The notes: generated from the letters alone by a model not told the origin. 64,000 bases of DNA from Heterobasidion occidentale (GCA_039111635.1 JBCAQO010000007.1:1488001-1552000), one strand, 5' to 3'. Numbered from the stretch's first letter, positions 35,074 through 48,096 are shown. A program made the numbers and translations.

Positions 35074-36440
35074 CGCTATGTAGTTTGAGCTACAAGACAC
35101 CTGTGAATCGTCCGGAAGGACAAACACATCAGAAACGAACACATTCAAGCAGAGAATGTCCGCGTTGGACTGGAAGGAGGGCGCACGGCGAGGACAACAT
35201 CACGTACAGGAATTATTTGATACGCTTGCAGGTATTGATCGCGATCAGGTCCAATTCAAGACTACAACTTGTTGTTTTCTTTGCACTATTGAGTGGGTTC
35301 AAGAGTCAGGAGACAGGTGTCCAGAGTAAAGGTCAAAATGTGGGCCGGTGCAATGTGTTGTACTTTGTGAGATATGCGGTCGGGGACTGGTCGGGGTAGT
35401 TGAGACGTTAAGCGCCACCAGCCGACACGCGTCGCGCAACGTGCAACGCGTGAAACGCGCGTTTAACATATGAAATTCACTTCGTTCTTCCCACCTCAGC
35501 AAAGTACTGCAGTACTGCGGCACGTCTCCTTGCGTACCCTTTATCTCACTTGAATATCTCTTGATTTCCTTCAACTTCGAATCCAACTTGCAGTGCTCCC
35601 AGATGGCCGCCTTGATGAAATACCTGAATAGTTCACTGCCATTCCAGGCGGGAAACGTGTTTTTCTACAATGCAGACCAGCTGGCGACTTGACATCTGGC
35701 TCGCAATGTCGATCCATGGATGCTCTCGAACCTAATTAGTATATTTTGTTCTTCCTGAAGGCGGGTCGTGGACTCTAGCCCGAGGATGACATGGTCCACT
35801 GGCGGAATTTCTCAATCTAATGCATTTTCAATGTTGACTGGTACGTTCTAGCAACCTCACCTCGTACTCTCCACACCACACTTGCACGTCGTGGTGATGT
35901 ATATCGCCGTGAACCCTGATACGTCGAGCTTCGACCATTGCATCCCCATACTATTACAGCAGAATTTTTTACAAGTTCCTCCCGTATTAAACTTGCGCCG
36001 CGCTGCGCCCAACTCTAGTCACGACGGAAGCGGCCCCTTTTCCGGAGATTCTACGGTCGTGCTTCAAAGCTGTAGCGCACGCAGTGTCGACCCCTGTGAC
36101 TATTTCGAGACATCCGCACTACCGGCGAGCTCAGCATCCTCCTCTTCTTTTCGTTCTCTTCGGAACATCCTGCCGGGCGAATTTCGCGCATTCTACCTCC
36201 ACTTGGCTCCAATCCATCACGTGAGACTTGTTTCCGACCTCGTTGGAGAATGCTGGTCGATCTGGACACCACCGCCACAGACCCATTCTATTTCCACGCT
36301 TGCCATCGTGAAATGAAATCGTAAGCAGGTGGGCTCGGTCGCGAGAGATGCGGATGTCATTGAGAACGTCATTGCTCCCTGCTCTCTCAAAACCTTGAGC
36401 GCTGCAACATTGAGTCCCGAAAGTTCTTTCTTCACGCACC
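35074..36440. other. Divergent promoter region
   Basis: Separates the minus-strand chaperone gene from the plus-strand Rds1-like gene. Open frames in 35299-36565 lack motifs and overlap each other. A CT-rich stretch precedes the 36441 start; no clear TATA box is seen. Confidence 0.35.
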
Positions 36441-38160
36441 ATGCGATCTCTGGAACTTCTCTTCGTGTTCTCTTTCCTGTCGCTCACGCGCGGGGCGTAC
36501 CACGCCCCCGTACGTCGCCAGGACTCTTCTTCCATCCCCGCTACAGGATCCATCGGGCAAGTCACCTCTGTCCTTCAGTCCATTCTATCCTCCGCAACAG
36601 CGGGGTCGTCGACTGCTTCTTCTCAAGCTTCATCATCGTCTTCCGCTTCTTCAGAGTCTTCATCGTCAGCCTCTTCTTCCTCTTCTTTCTCTTCTGCGTC
36701 CTCTTCCGCTTCGTCTGCCGCTGCTGGCAACGCTACCTCCTCTTCCGCTCCTCAGTCTTCGTCTACGACATCTGTCTCGACGGTCTCTGCGTCTGCTGCC
36801 CCTAGCCCTACCCCTGTGTACGCACCTCAGGGGGGTATAGGGTTCAACTCTACGCCCTCTTACAAACCACAGTCGGACTTCGATTTCCAAAGTCTGAATC
36901 TTGCGTTGCATCAAGAGCTCATCGAGCTTGATCTTTTCCGTCATGGCGTCGCCGTCTACAATCAGACCGACTTCTCGAACGCGGGCTTGAACGCGCAGGA
37001 CATGTATTTGCTGCAGTTCATGGCGAACCAAGAGGTAGCCCATGCGACGCTGATCTCCAATATCTTGTACCGTGAGCGTTGTGCGCTGCTCTGTCCCCGA
37101 GAAGTTCGCTGATTATCTGTACAGCCAATGTCACGCAGCCGTGCACATACGTTTATCCCAACTTCACAGACCTTCGAGCATACATCGACTTCAGCCAAAG
37201 GGTGAGCTCTTTGGCATCTCCTCTCGTCTGTGCGTGCTCACCAGTCACTTCAAGCTTACTCGATGGGGCGAGTCGGGTGTTTACGGTTTCCTCGGCCATC
37301 TCGACGCTCAAGATACGGCTTCTTTGCTCATGGACTCCATCGCGACCGAAGCACGCCAACAGATGATATTCCGTCAGTTCGAAGGGTTATTCCCCATGCC
37401 TGTGCGTTGTCTCGCTATTTCTTGCCGCTTTTAGCACTTCTCATCATTTCTGCAGTATGACTTCGTCCCTAGTATCACGCAAAGCATGGCATGGACTTTG
37501 CTGGCGCCATTCATCCAATCTTGCCCCCAGGGCAATCCGACAGTCAAGTGGCAGAACTTCCCCGCCCTTACTATTTTGGTATGTGTACTCTTCCGCCCTC
37601 CAGTCATATAATGACGTCTTATCTTTATTCACAGAACAATCCGTACTGGCCTGATCTTCCGCTCGACAACAGTTCTCAGCCTGCGATCACACAAAACCGC
37701 ACCCAGGTAACGTATCCTGGGCGCGAAGTTTCCCTCAGCTGGGAGACGCCTGGCAAGCAAGTCGGGTTCAACAACTCGTTCACGACGAATTCGACAGCCG
37801 GTCAACCTCAAGTAAATTCTACAATCATTGCTTCGAAGCCTCATTCTCACGGTGTCACTTTTGTAGTTCGTCGCTTGGATTTCGCAACTCAACACCACGT
37901 ACACCACCCTGAACAACATCAACGGAACCAACGCTACAACCATTCAGCCGGGCGGTACTGTATTCGAGAACAGCACTTCGTCGTTGATCAATGGCACGAT
38001 GTATGTAACTCTTTTTCTTGCCTCAGTCGGACTCATAATAACTCTCTCCTCAATCAGGTACTTGCTGATCACAGACGCGGCACCTTATGTGACGCCTTAC
38101 AACTTGTCACAGATCGAGCCGCACATTGTTGCCGGCCCTGCGATTTACCAGGCTGGCTGA
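36441..38160 (+). CDS. Rds1-like secreted ferritin-fold protein
   Basis: Secreted or wall-attached protein of the fungal Rds1/ferritin-like group, linked in yeasts to stress and nutrient response; biochemical role unknown. Seven exons join without any frame break. The signal peptide MRSLELLFVFSFLSLTRG is followed by a Ser/Ala low-complexity stretch (about residues 55-125, probably O-mannosylated). The ferritin-like helices come next: FDFQSLNLALHQELIELDLF, LNAQDMYLLQFMANQEVAHA, LTRWGESGVYGFLGHLD and IATEARQQMIFRQFEGLF, with Glu and His at the expected helix positions. WTLLAPFIQSCPQGNP, WQNFPALTIL, SLSWETPG and many N-x-S/T sites follow, and the protein ends HIVAGPAIYQAG (TGA at 38158-38160). 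Introns are near 37071-37132, 37200-37255, 37399-37456, 37580-37634, 37812-37866 and 38003-38058. Confidence 0.85.
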
Positions 38161-40401
38161 GGATGGACACAGTTGCACACAGACAATATGCGCCTTCACA
38201 AAATTGGACGCTTCACCCTTGTTTCTTTGTATGTTTTATTTGTATTATACGTCTTTTTACTGCTATTGAAAAGAAAACGTTGCGAGAAAATCTTTGCCTG
38301 CAGTGGGCAAATTGAGTTGAAAGCTGAGGAGTTGTCGTCTGCTGTATATCATGCGGCCGCAAGCGACCAAAAATTCATACGTTTCCTGCTCCCTAGTGGG
38401 TGTTCGGTTGCCCGCGAATTGGTGCTTGATGCGCGAATCTTTGATGGCTTTTCTACTAGATACGTCGCCTTCACGGGCTGAATGAGGGTAACATGGTCAC
38501 GGTAATTTCCCAAGGTCTTCAGATGAATTGTCCGCCGACAAAGTCAAGGTACATTTAGACGCAATCAGCTCACCTTTCAAAGCCAATCGATATCTCTGAT
38601 ACCAATACCTTCTTCGTACACCAATGGAAGATGTGCAGACCAGCCGTAAGTGTACCATCATTCAACGTTCGATTCCTAGTTGCCCTTCCAGAAATGTCTG
38701 TTTTGACGAGACGTACAACCTCGGTACTCCCTTCGGTCACGTCTGATCATTTTTTTAACCACCGGGGCCGTTCGATTTTGGCTTACATGTAGGGGTCCTG
38801 TTATAGACCTGCGCCCGGAGTTTGCGATCAGCGCGCACATACAATGCATCTTTTGACGCGCGTAGCACCATGCAAGCGCGACATTTCTGGGCAGATCAGC
38901 ACCACTCATGAGAATCACAGACTATTTATTTCAACACCTTTTGATTTAAGAGCACTAACGCTCGCCGTCAAGGAGCATTCTGTCGACCCCACACCTTTCC
39001 ATGCATCTATCTCATCACGAAACAGCGTTCAATTCAGGATGACTTCCACGAGGGGATATGCACATACCTCATGCTCTATTAAAAGCAAGCCTTCAGCGGA
39101 CCCGATCCTCCCCATACAGCTGTCTAGCGTCCGAAACGCCGTAGACACTCGAGATTCCACACAGCGCCGCCCTTCGAACAGCCGATGTCGCATGTGCTGA
39201 AACGCATTTGGGGAATTAGACTTGCCCTACTCGCCCCTGCCACGTTGCTATGCACCGCCTTGCGCGTAAGTGACGACAGCTGCAACCTCCAGAAGTTAGG
39301 TTGCACTGAATTTCAATCTGAGAGAACATGCTGAAAACTCATTCCGTCGTCACTTCATCAGGGTCGGATGTGATCCCGCAGGGCCTGCGCGCGGCTGCGG
39401 CGCAGAAGCGTGTGCGCGCGACGCCGCGCCGAGTCCCGACGGGGCTTTTGGCAAACAAAGAGACAGATTTTCCATTGTCGACTATCGTTTGCCGCGCGGG
39501 AACGTCAATCGCAGATCTCGGTCGCAGTAGAGCGGATATATGCAGCGGTGGTCACTCTTGGTCACTGTGAAGATTTTGTGAAGTGAGATGGGTTCGATGC
39601 CAGTGGACATTGTTGGCGCAGCTTAGCGCCCGAGGCCGGCCGGATCGTGCATTGTTCGGTTTTCGGCGCCTCCGACGGTGTTGTTCTGCTGCAAGGCAGA
39701 ACCGGCATACTCGGGAACTGATTTGATGCAGCCTGCATGAAGGAGGCGCGAAATTGGTAAAAGCGCCCAAGATGCCTTGTAGTAGCAACTGTAGTAGCGC
39801 CTTCTGCAGCTCTTGGTAAGCTTGAAATCTGCCGAGTCCTCTTGATAAGGTAGAGTGCAGAGCTCAAGTGACGGAGGGTTGCACCACATTGTTCTGTGTG
39901 AGTTTTCTTACACCATGAGGAATACGAGTGGTTCAACATTGGCCAAGGAACGAGTCGGGTGGACTGTTCTGGGCCAGCGCGTCAGGGGGATGTGGCTATG
40001 CTGATCAACAATCCGTGCGAAACCGAGTATCCGACAAACACGAGTAGATTAGTACGAATTTAGGCTCAAATACCTCGGCAATCTGGCAAAATCTACTACG
40101 TATTCGGCAAGGGTTGCCAAAGATCGGGTTTTGACCGTTTCCCAGGCACTTGTTGAAAGACTCCCACGAGGCCGTATCGAACTGAATCTGGCGTTCGGGA
40201 TGCTGACATTCGGTTGAGTGTCAACTCCTCCTGACGCCGGTGCGAGTCCGCGCGCCGTGTGTCTCGGCACTGCCTGACATATAAGCCCGACATTCCTTGC
40301 TTGTCTCCGTTTTCTGCCCTCCACTCTTCACCTCCTCAACACCCCTTTTCGTCCAAATTTTCGGACGTCCAGTGACAGAGTCCTTCAGAAGTATCGTTCC
40401 C
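38161..40401. other. Intergenic region
   Basis: More than 2 kb without a supported gene. 39370-39440 is GC-rich with many CG dinucleotides. Open frames of 80-125 codons near 39328-39939 overlap on both strands. A CT-rich stretch at 40300-40370 precedes the next gene and resembles a fungal promoter pyrimidine tract. Confidence 0.35.
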
Positions 40402-41238
40402 ATGCTTGACATTCATTCATACGATTCTTTTCCTGCGCCCTTCGCCGAGCCTGAAATGGAGCAATACTACCACACCCACTCTTCTCCCAGCAAGCTGCCG
40501 CAGCAGATGTACAATCCCCCTTATAGTCCCTCTGCATTCACGTTCGACCCCTTTGCTGAGGATGATGACATCCAGACGTCCTCATCGTCAGACAGTCACA
40601 GTCCTGTTCCGCAGTCAGCGCTTACATATGGGGATAGGAGTTACGGTCAGCTTCAACGTTCCTCTAGACAGCGGAGAGATCAACAGGCAGGAGGGGAGGT
40701 GCAGAGGCATCAGAAGGTTGAGTTCTTGAGGCAACGAGAGTGGATGCGGCGAGTGGTCGCTTGGGTCGACCACGTGAATTCTGGCATCGTATGTGTTCCT
40801 CTCCTCTCCCATCTATCCCCAGCGAATTTTGGATCTGTTCCCCCAACGACGAGCATCCTTGTTGACCGTACTGTGTTGCCAATTCTGCAGGCCGATCATC
40901 ATCACTATTTTTATACCCCGTCGCCATCGGCGCCCGTGCCCGATACCCTTTACTACAGCTCTAAGGAGCCCGAGCCCGACTTGCCCCTATACGATGAAGA
41001 GCCCTACTTGATTTACAGTACCCCGCTTCCAAACTCGGCTTCGTCCCAGACTTCGCTTGGCATCAGCGGCTATATCCCCTCTTCTCCTGTCTCGATACCC
41101 TTCCCATCGCCGGTTCCATCAATGTCGCCATCTACCATTGCGCCCGTCAAGGCTTCCCCTGGAAGACGGGTGCACTCACGGGTACCCTCGCTAGATTCTA
41201 TCAGGGAGGAGGACGAGGAAGTCGCAGTGAAGATATGA
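40402..41238 (+). CDS. Unknown protein, Pro/Ser/Tyr-rich
   Basis: ATG at 40402 opens MLDIHSYDSFPAPFAEPEM, then a Pro/Ser/Tyr-rich low-complexity part (PPYSPSAFTFDPFAEDDD), a basic and aromatic helix-like patch VEFLRQREWMRRVVAWVDHV, an intron (donor GTATGT near 40790, acceptor CTGCAG near 40890) and a second exon with YTPSPSAPVPDTLYY, EPDLPLYDEEPYLIYSTPL and a Ser/Pro tail. It ends EEDEEVAVKI with TGA at 41236-41238. The intron length keeps the frame open. No domain recognised; the only candidate for a folded element is the W-M-R-R-V-V-A-W-V-D-H patch. The next gene, in the same orientation, has a similar Tyr/Pro-rich start, so the two may be distantly related or merely share composition. Confidence 0.6.
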   Translation: MLDIHSYDSFPAPFAEPEMEQYYHTHSSPSKLPQQMYNPPYSPSAFTFDPFAEDDDIQTSSSSDSHSPVPQSALTYGDRSYGQLQRSSRQRRDQQAGGEVQRHQKVEFLRQREWMRRVVAWVDHVNSGIVCVPLLSHLSPANFGSVPPTTSILVDRTVLPILQADHHHYFYTPSPSAPVPDTLYYSSKEPEPDLPLYDEEPYLIYSTPLPNSASSQTSLGISGYIPSSPVSIPFPSPVPSMSPSTIAPVKASPGRRVHSRVPSLDSIREEDEEVAVKI

Positions 41239-41845
41239 CTCGGTAGGGCATGGGATGACAAACAAAATTGACAGGGTGTGAGGATTTTAGACCACGGACT
41301 ATCTTCGTTTTTCTTCTCTTTGCCTCTGGGAGGTGGGATGTACAGAATTCTCTCGTGCTTTTGCGTTTTTCGTCTTGCATCATGGTATGCCGTCTAGTGT
41401 ATCGTTCGATAATCCATGTATCAATAGCTGTGCCAGTATAATCGGCTGCGTTTTTTTTTTCATTTGGTCCGCCATACTCCGATTTTTGATAATTCTCGGA
41501 GGTGCGCTGACAACGTTGTCGCAACGTTTCGCTTACGCGTCATGGATGACGATGACGATGACGGCCACGGCTTCGATGAGACCTCGGTCATATAAAATCA
41601 CGGAGAGTAACATAAGATCACACCGAGTCACAGGAGGTCACAGCACCAAGTTCCAGAATTTCAACACGGACATTCATGGATGTTCGTCGCTGCTTCCGTT
41701 CTTCTCCTCGAAAGACAGAACGCTCTGGAAAATCCGTCGTGATGTGTATTTATGCCGTGAGCTACGGCCGTATTTCTCTAGCTCGTTGTCAAACGTTTCA
41801 ACCCATTCCACCTGCTGCCTTCTCTACTCAGATTATTCATCGCTG
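41239..41845. other. Spacer between two plus-strand genes
   Basis: About 600 bases. An open plus-strand frame runs through much of it into the next gene, but the reading before 41846 has no homology signal. No TATA element stands out. Confidence 0.3.
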
Positions 41846-42919
41846 ATGTTGTACTACAGCCCTTCGCGCTCGGTCTACGACTACGATCAGCCATATAGTG
41901 TTTATGGTTATCCTTCCCCGTATAGTCCTGCACCTACAGGCCATCGCTCAAAGCCAGTGCCCTCATTTCCTCCAGCAATCGCAAAGCGAGCGCGGGAGGA
42001 TTATCTTGGACGGCTCCGGGAACGTCAGGCGCGCGCATATCTAAACCGTTACGATGACGACCTATACGACGATGATGTTTGTGATTCAGAATATCACGGT
42101 GGGCTGAAGTCTGACAATTGGGCGATGCAAGAACGGAAGAGGGAGATGGCGCAGGAGGCACAGAGATGGAGGGAAGCTGAGGCTGAACGTCAGACTCGGG
42201 AGGTGCTGGAGTCACTTTATCGTGGGGACCGTGGACGCGGTGCTGAAAGAGCCCAGGTATGTATCCTCCTATATCTTATGTTTCCAGAGAGTTTTATTCA
42301 CGGGCAGGGTGCCCGACTTTCATAGGCCAAACATGCCGCTGCTCGGCGAGCACCTTCACGGAATCACACGCGCCACATGTCATCCTCGCATACGACACGC
42401 TCCCCACAACCACCATCCCATTCGAATGATTCGCGTTCTCCGTCTCCCCCTGTGCAGACACCATCCCCTTCTCAGGAATCGACTCTGTCCGAGCTGTCAC
42501 CCTTAGTCGAAGAGCAGCAAGAAGTAGGCGCCAAGATCGCAGCGTTCTACCGCCGCAACAAGGCTCTCGCTTCCGTCCGAGCGGTCCACGACAAATTTGG
42601 GATGCTGAAACGGGCCTTCGTGCGCCCATCTATTCTGGATTACGAAGGCGCCGATAAATCGATCATATCGGTTCCCACGTTATACTCACCTTCAACTCTT
42701 GTTGAGGATTCCACACTGGATGTAGAGGAGACCGAGGAGCAGCGCCCCCGCCTGGCGTACACACCTTCAAATGCAGCTGTGCACGCCTATGCGGAGGAAT
42801 TAGTGCGCTTGTTGGGCACTCTGGACGCCGTGCAAAGCTGGGGCGACAAAAGGGTTAGAGATGCGAGGCGGGAAGTTGTGCGTGCCGTTGAGGCAGAAGC
42901 CGGATTACTGGACAGATAG
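41846..42919 (+). CDS. BAG-domain co-chaperone-like protein
   Basis: Likely Hsp70 nucleotide-exchange partner. I chose the ATG at 41846 (MLYYSPSRSVYDYDQPYSVYG). Exon 1 carries a Tyr/Pro-rich N-terminus, then a charged helical segment (KREMAQEAQRWREAEAERQT) and ends AERAQ; the intron is about 42256-42324. Exon 2 has a Ser/Pro linker, a helix EEQQEVGAKIAAFYRRNKAL, and a C-terminal BAG-type helix bundle: NAAVHAYAEELVRLLGTLDA, then VQSWGDKRVRDARREVVRAV and EAEAGLLDR, with TAG at 42917-42919. The spacing of LDAVxSxGDxxVRxxRRxVVRxVE is the usual BAG signature. The long unstructured N-terminus is typical of Agaricomycete members. No transmembrane part. The Hsp70 link follows from the domain and is not shown here. 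Confidence 0.72.
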
Positions 42920-44770
42920 TGGAAGCTGGTGTAAGTGGAAACAGCAGCAAAGTTCATCCGAGGAACAGATTGACGCGCGCTTGCATACATCTGGTTCTGC
43001 AGGGTCCTCCAGCGCGCTTGTGGGAGACGGAAGGCCGGATGCCAGAGAAATGGAGGATGTTGAGTCAGCGGATGTGGTTGGGGCAGCTGAGGATTCCCAT
43101 CTCAACCCAGTGTCATGACGTCCTTCCGTCATTCAGAGCCTCTTCCTGAGCCATCGATGACAATCTCTTCATCGTCGCCGAACGCTCATTCTCGATGGTA
43201 ATCGACGTCAGCGACTTGATAGTTGGGCACCCAAGTACAACTCAGTCATGTTACACCAATCAGAGACCCCGACCATCTTCCTCGGAAGACACTAGTTGGT
43301 TCCACCACATCCTGATTATCAACACCTTTCGAACCTGTTAGCCCGCGCCTGTGGACAGCCCGGACGTTTGAAAAGTTGATCTTCGAAGTTAGGCAGGCTC
43401 ATTGAACCTATTGATCGCCTGCTTCTCGACTTTCGGCGTCGGTATTAAGGCTTTGGAGCAGGACATGTGTGTCGGTGCGTCGAGTGTGATGGGGCTAATA
43501 CCTTTCCTCATTTGTTCAATATCATTGGTTGCTTACTGAGACTACCATTCATTTCGAACCCTTCGATCATATCTTACCTGCTGAAAGCAACAACGAACAT
43601 GCATGGACACGGTCTCAGAGTCCCATTTGATTTCCTTTCTAGATGCCTTAAAGTCGCGGCAGGTGAGCAACACCTGATCTGTGACTTGATGAATCTTTTT
43701 CTGACTTCACGCTCCCTTCTAATAATCGATCTGATTCTGTTGCTCCAGTACAGCCGAGCATGCGCCCGAACGAGCGTGAGATGCAAACATTCAATAGAAG
43801 GGTGCTCTAGAACAAGTTCTCCTCTTGATGATCACGGTTGCAGGTAGAGGTCCCACAATAGTGATTATCGCCGATATACGGTGGGAGTTCAAGCACGAAT
43901 TTAGCCCTTTCAATATGCGGATCTCGTGGAGCATCAAACTCTTCTAACAAGACAGATTGATTATTATTACGCAACATTCCTAAGAGGCATGAGTGGCACA
44001 CAGCGCATTGAACACTTGAACAACAGTTGATTGGGCGGAGTACACTCCATCTACCATCCAGGGGTAAGAGTTTGCAAAGTGATACAAAGCTCTATATCCT
44101 GCCTTGCGCCATCTACATAATTCTTGTGGTATTGTTCCTCGGATTCTACTACCCTGCCAGGACAATAAACGGGATCCAATACTGTTCCTTGGAACGTATT
44201 TTTCAGCCACTTCCTCAGCCCTAGTTTTCGTCTTGTGGTTGCGGTCTCGTGGTACCTTGCGGTGAGCTTCAATTGCATTACCTCATCATTTTTCTGCTTC
44301 GGTCCAACAGGGCTTCGCAAGATGCAGTGTTTTCAAGCATCGATCGTTTTGTGTAGGTGGATTTGGAATAGTACGGGATGACTTCCTCAGTGCACACGGA
44401 TTAGGCTCGGAACCCATGTGAGCATCTTGCCTGACATGGCTGCTCAGCGCTCAGGGCTCGCATAGCTGATGCTCGGGCGATCTAGGCTGTCCCCTCTATT
44501 CAATAGCGGACCGGTAACTCACTAGACAATCGGATTGGACGTCTTCGCAGTGGCAGGTTGCCACAAACGTTGCGTGTTTCTAGTGTGTGATTGGGTTGAG
44601 CTCTCATTCGATGACAACTCTTGTCTGTGTTCCCTCGCTGACTATCACCTATTTGCACCGTACAGCCTGATGCGCCGATGTCAGTTTGTTCTGCGAAGAT
44701 AGAGTTCCGGTGAAGATAGAGCGGCAATGCATTCTATCTTTGCATGGTGCTCGGCTCATGCCCACTTTTC
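42920..44770. other. Intergenic region
   Basis: Almost 2 kb with no supported gene; frames of up to 126 codons lack motifs and ordered splice sites. Nothing else recognised. Confidence 0.35.
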
Positions 44771-44825
44771 GACGTATAAGATGTTTCGAACGTTGCTGCG
44801 TGGCATCCCATTCCCTCGCACAAAG

Positions 44826-46554
44826 ATGGTCAGCGCAGTAAGTGCAGCTGCAACTCAGTGAGCGAATATCTGCATCTTCAGTTTTCTAAATTAAAGATTG
44901 ACTTCGAGCTTCTTCCAATTCCGCGTTCAATACTCCACTATCGGTGAGTGGTTCTCATAAATGGTTCGTAGCGCTGCTTTTCCCACGAGACTTTCCTCAG
45001 CTCTCCTCTGGTATGACTACATCCTAACCTTTCCCGACGAGGTCAAGTACATGTGGAGAAACAAAAAATGGAGACTTTCAACATTCCTCTACATAGCATG
45101 TCGCTATGCATTGCCTGCCAATATCCTTTATCTATTGGCAATAGCTCACAAACTCGGTAGCAGGGTAAGCTTATATCAAGGATGTTTGAATGAACTGTAT
45201 CCTCATACAATTACACAGTGAGCGATAGCATTAGGCGCGGAACAGTATTGACCTGAGATATGCGCTTTAGCTGTGATAGATGGTACAAGATCATCGGGGC
45301 CATCAGCGTCATTGGCAGGGCAGCGGTCATCAGTGAGTTTCGTGTCGGACGATCTGATTTCAAGGGTTCATAGACGACCGCACAGCGGTCTTCACAATGC
45401 GAACGTACGCTGTATGCGCTCAAAACCGCCTCATTCTTTACGTCTTAGGGGCGATCGGGCTGACATGTGTTGTCCTTGATTGTGTGGGTTCCTTTCATTG
45501 TTTGGATGGCTTAATTACAACGCGCATCCTCCAGCTTCATGTGCCTGGCCTACGATGTCAGGTCTCTTCCAGCATTAAGATGTAAGTGTCTTCCAATTCG
45601 CCGAACACTTATTTGCTCATTTGTTCCTTCAGTGGTAGGGAATCTCACGGACTTTCGGCTCTGCCTTCATCTTGCTCAACCGCTCGTCAAACAGCTAACA
45701 CACTTTTATCCATCCTCATCTGCGTCTTCGAATCCGTGGCAGCCATCTTTACTGTCATTAGGAGTTTCCAAGCCATCCGAGTACGCGGCAAAGGCAAGCT
45801 ACAGAAGCACACGCTTCATTATCTCTTGTTGGAACAAGGTGAGCTCCGTATTATGTCTGCGAATTTGGCTGGCTTTATTTGTGAATAACCATACGCGTGT
45901 AGGTGTACTCTATTTTTGGTGAACATCACGCCACCTTCGAGTTTCACTTTATGATGAATTGGGTATTCTTATAGCGGCGTATCTTTCTTTACCATAGCTT
46001 CTGTGGTTGTGGGATTTGTAAGTCTTAGATTTCGCAATCTGACAGCGTTCATTGACTTAATACGCATGGATAGCGGTCGCCTGTAAAAATTTCTCTTCCA
46101 TGCGATTCAGTAGCCCTGGAGTTGATGGTTCCGTGCGCAGGGTGGCTCGTTTCAACACATCCTCAATGCGTTTACCCTCCCGTACGCCATGACCTCATTC
46201 GAATGCTCATACTCTCACTATATTCGATCTATCTATTTGGTTTCCAGACTGTGTGGTCTTCTCACCGCTCGGTTCCTACTTCACATTCGCGCTTACGATA
46301 CCAAGAAATTCTACATCTCTCGCGATGGACGTGCCCTGGAGGCGCACACGCTCTCCATCTTTCAAGCTGTCGGTGGGCGCGTGGTCTCCGACTTTGGAGA
46401 AGACCCTGTTACGCGAGCGGAATTCGATAACGAAGCAGCGCCTGAGCATATCGCTATGTGCGATGCCACGCTTCAGCGCGGCAGAGGTGAATATATCGAA
46501 GAGCAAGATCGAGGTTTTGTTCATGGTTCTTCGCCTTTGGTAACTACTGTATGA
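44826..46554 (+). CDS. DUF6533-type seven-helix membrane protein, copy 1
   Basis: Member of the large Agaricomycete family of predicted seven-helix proteins. The start MVSAVSAAATHF (ATG at 44826) is followed by FQFRVQYSTIALLWYDYILT, the DUF6533 core FPDEVKYMWRNKKWRLSTFL and CRYALPANILYLLAIAHKL, CDRWYKIIGAISVIGRAAVI, TMRTYAVCAQNRLILYVLG and LTCVVLDC. NTLLSILICVFESVAAIFTV, SFFTIASVVVGF and GLLTARFLLHIRAYD follow, then a soluble Glu-rich tail ending SSPLVTTV (TGA at 46552-46554). About ten introns fit with GT-AG ends and no frame break. TATAAG at 44775-44780 lies about 50 bases before the ATG. Role unknown; the fold is receptor-like by prediction only. Confidence 0.78.
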
Positions 46555-46839
46555 TTCGGTTGTTGTGAAATCAGACTGAATGATAGGACCCTCGAAATCT
46601 GTTGTCTATCTTGTGATACTTGTGGCTTACTCTCAGCTACTGCGCCAGTTGAGCGAATTTGTAGAATATTCACCTGCATGATGTTGCCATGTCATCTTTC
46701 CGTGTTGGATACGTTGTAGATTTTATGTTTGACAGAGCGTCTGGGGGAATATTAAGGTTAATCGGCTTTAGTTCGGGATCGGTTTAGTCCGTGGCGTTGT
46801 TGATCACAATTCCTCCAAGACACTCTTACAGAGTCTTAC

Positions 46840-48030
46840 CTTCTTATCGTGAGCTCTACTGAATGAATTTCAAATTGAGGCACTTAGCTTCGCTGGATTT
46901 GAATTCTTGACTTTGAACTCCCATTGCAAAAACACTGGAGCTAATAGTCGTTGAACGGCTCGGACTCACTCCACTCCTGGGAAGATAGTGATTCACGCGA
47001 CTACGACACTTGGTCTTGTTAATCCCGCTCATCGCCGGAGCTAGAGACCAAATCGAATGGAGGCGGGTCTCGGGGTCAACTTTGGCGGGGCAGAAATTGT
47101 CTAGGCGTCTTATGGTGTTTGCGGTGAGATATCTCCCGCTGTCATCTGTGGTCTTACCATTCCTATTGCTGGCTAGGAATCGTTCATCTCATAGATCTCT
47201 GTCAGGCTCTGTCACACTTATCATCGTTTCCCATGCCCTGTGGGGTTCGACGCAGGCACACACTCTTTTCATAGCCCGTAACAATGGTGGTGGTCTCTTT
47301 GATCATCATGCTGCTGGAACTCGTTGTCGCCACAGCTCCCTGAGGAAGTTCTTGCTTTGGATTGACTCGGCTATGATCATCTCGTGCGATACTATCATTC
47401 ATCGAAGGGGAACTGCGCAACAAACATGTGTTGCTGGCTCCATCATGATCCTGCTGTGGTCAGCTTCTATCGTCTGGTTATCTCTTCCACCCATAGAGGC
47501 TCTCCCCGCTGACATCACCAGTACGAGCGTGAAGCTTTGTCAACGCAAAGGCATTGATGGAGACGCCGAGGTCCTCTGCGAGAGAAAGTCATTGGTCCGT
47601 CGACTTGCAGGATGGGGTCTGTCTTGCCATCTCGATCTGTGATGCTATGCGTAGCTCACAATGATGAACTTGCGTTGCAACGTTGCGTAAGGCAATATTT
47701 GGTGCATGCCCCATGTAGTCTGATGTTTCTTTTGGTCGATGTGTTTCGATGCGTGTGAGTGCAGCGTCTGTTTTCTCAATATAGAATTGTGGATAAAGGA
47801 ATTCACGGGCCAGACGATCTGGATTTGGGTGGCATATGATCGTACTCACGGCGAAGCCAGGTCTGAAACAAAGCTTGTCCGCAAACGTTCCTCGTGGCCT
47901 GCCCGCGATTGGCTCTTCTTAAAGCGCAGGCGTCCATGGCCTTAGGTATCTCATGGACCAGGAGTCAGCCGCGCGCTTTGTGCGAACATGGAGCGTTGTC
48001 TGGCCATCTCAGCAGCTGATGATGACATCT
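46840..48030. repeat. Duplicated tail segment R1
   Basis: Related to 50240-51435. Begins with a string around TTGAACTCCCATT at 46914 and ends near the GCGAACATGG string at 47980. A long plus-strand frame (47010-47642) starts with TTG and is broken in the sister copy, so I do not call it a gene. On the minus strand both copies share an ATG (47936 here) with MDA..., RANRG and NVCGQALF, but substitutions between copies are not mainly silent. Probably non-coding or decayed. Confidence 0.6.
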
Positions 48031-48096
48031 CTGATTCGACCATTTCAGCGCCGCATATTACTTCCCCATTCTCTTGAGGGGCGAGTCACGCCTGTC

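Noticed and set aside
36666..37043. Arg/Gly-rich minus-strand frame
   Set aside because: Antisense shadow of the Ser-rich segment of the Rds1-like gene.
47010..47642. 210-codon plus-strand open frame in tail R1
   Set aside because: Starts with TTG and the duplicated tail R2 breaks it repeatedly, so it is not under coding constraint.
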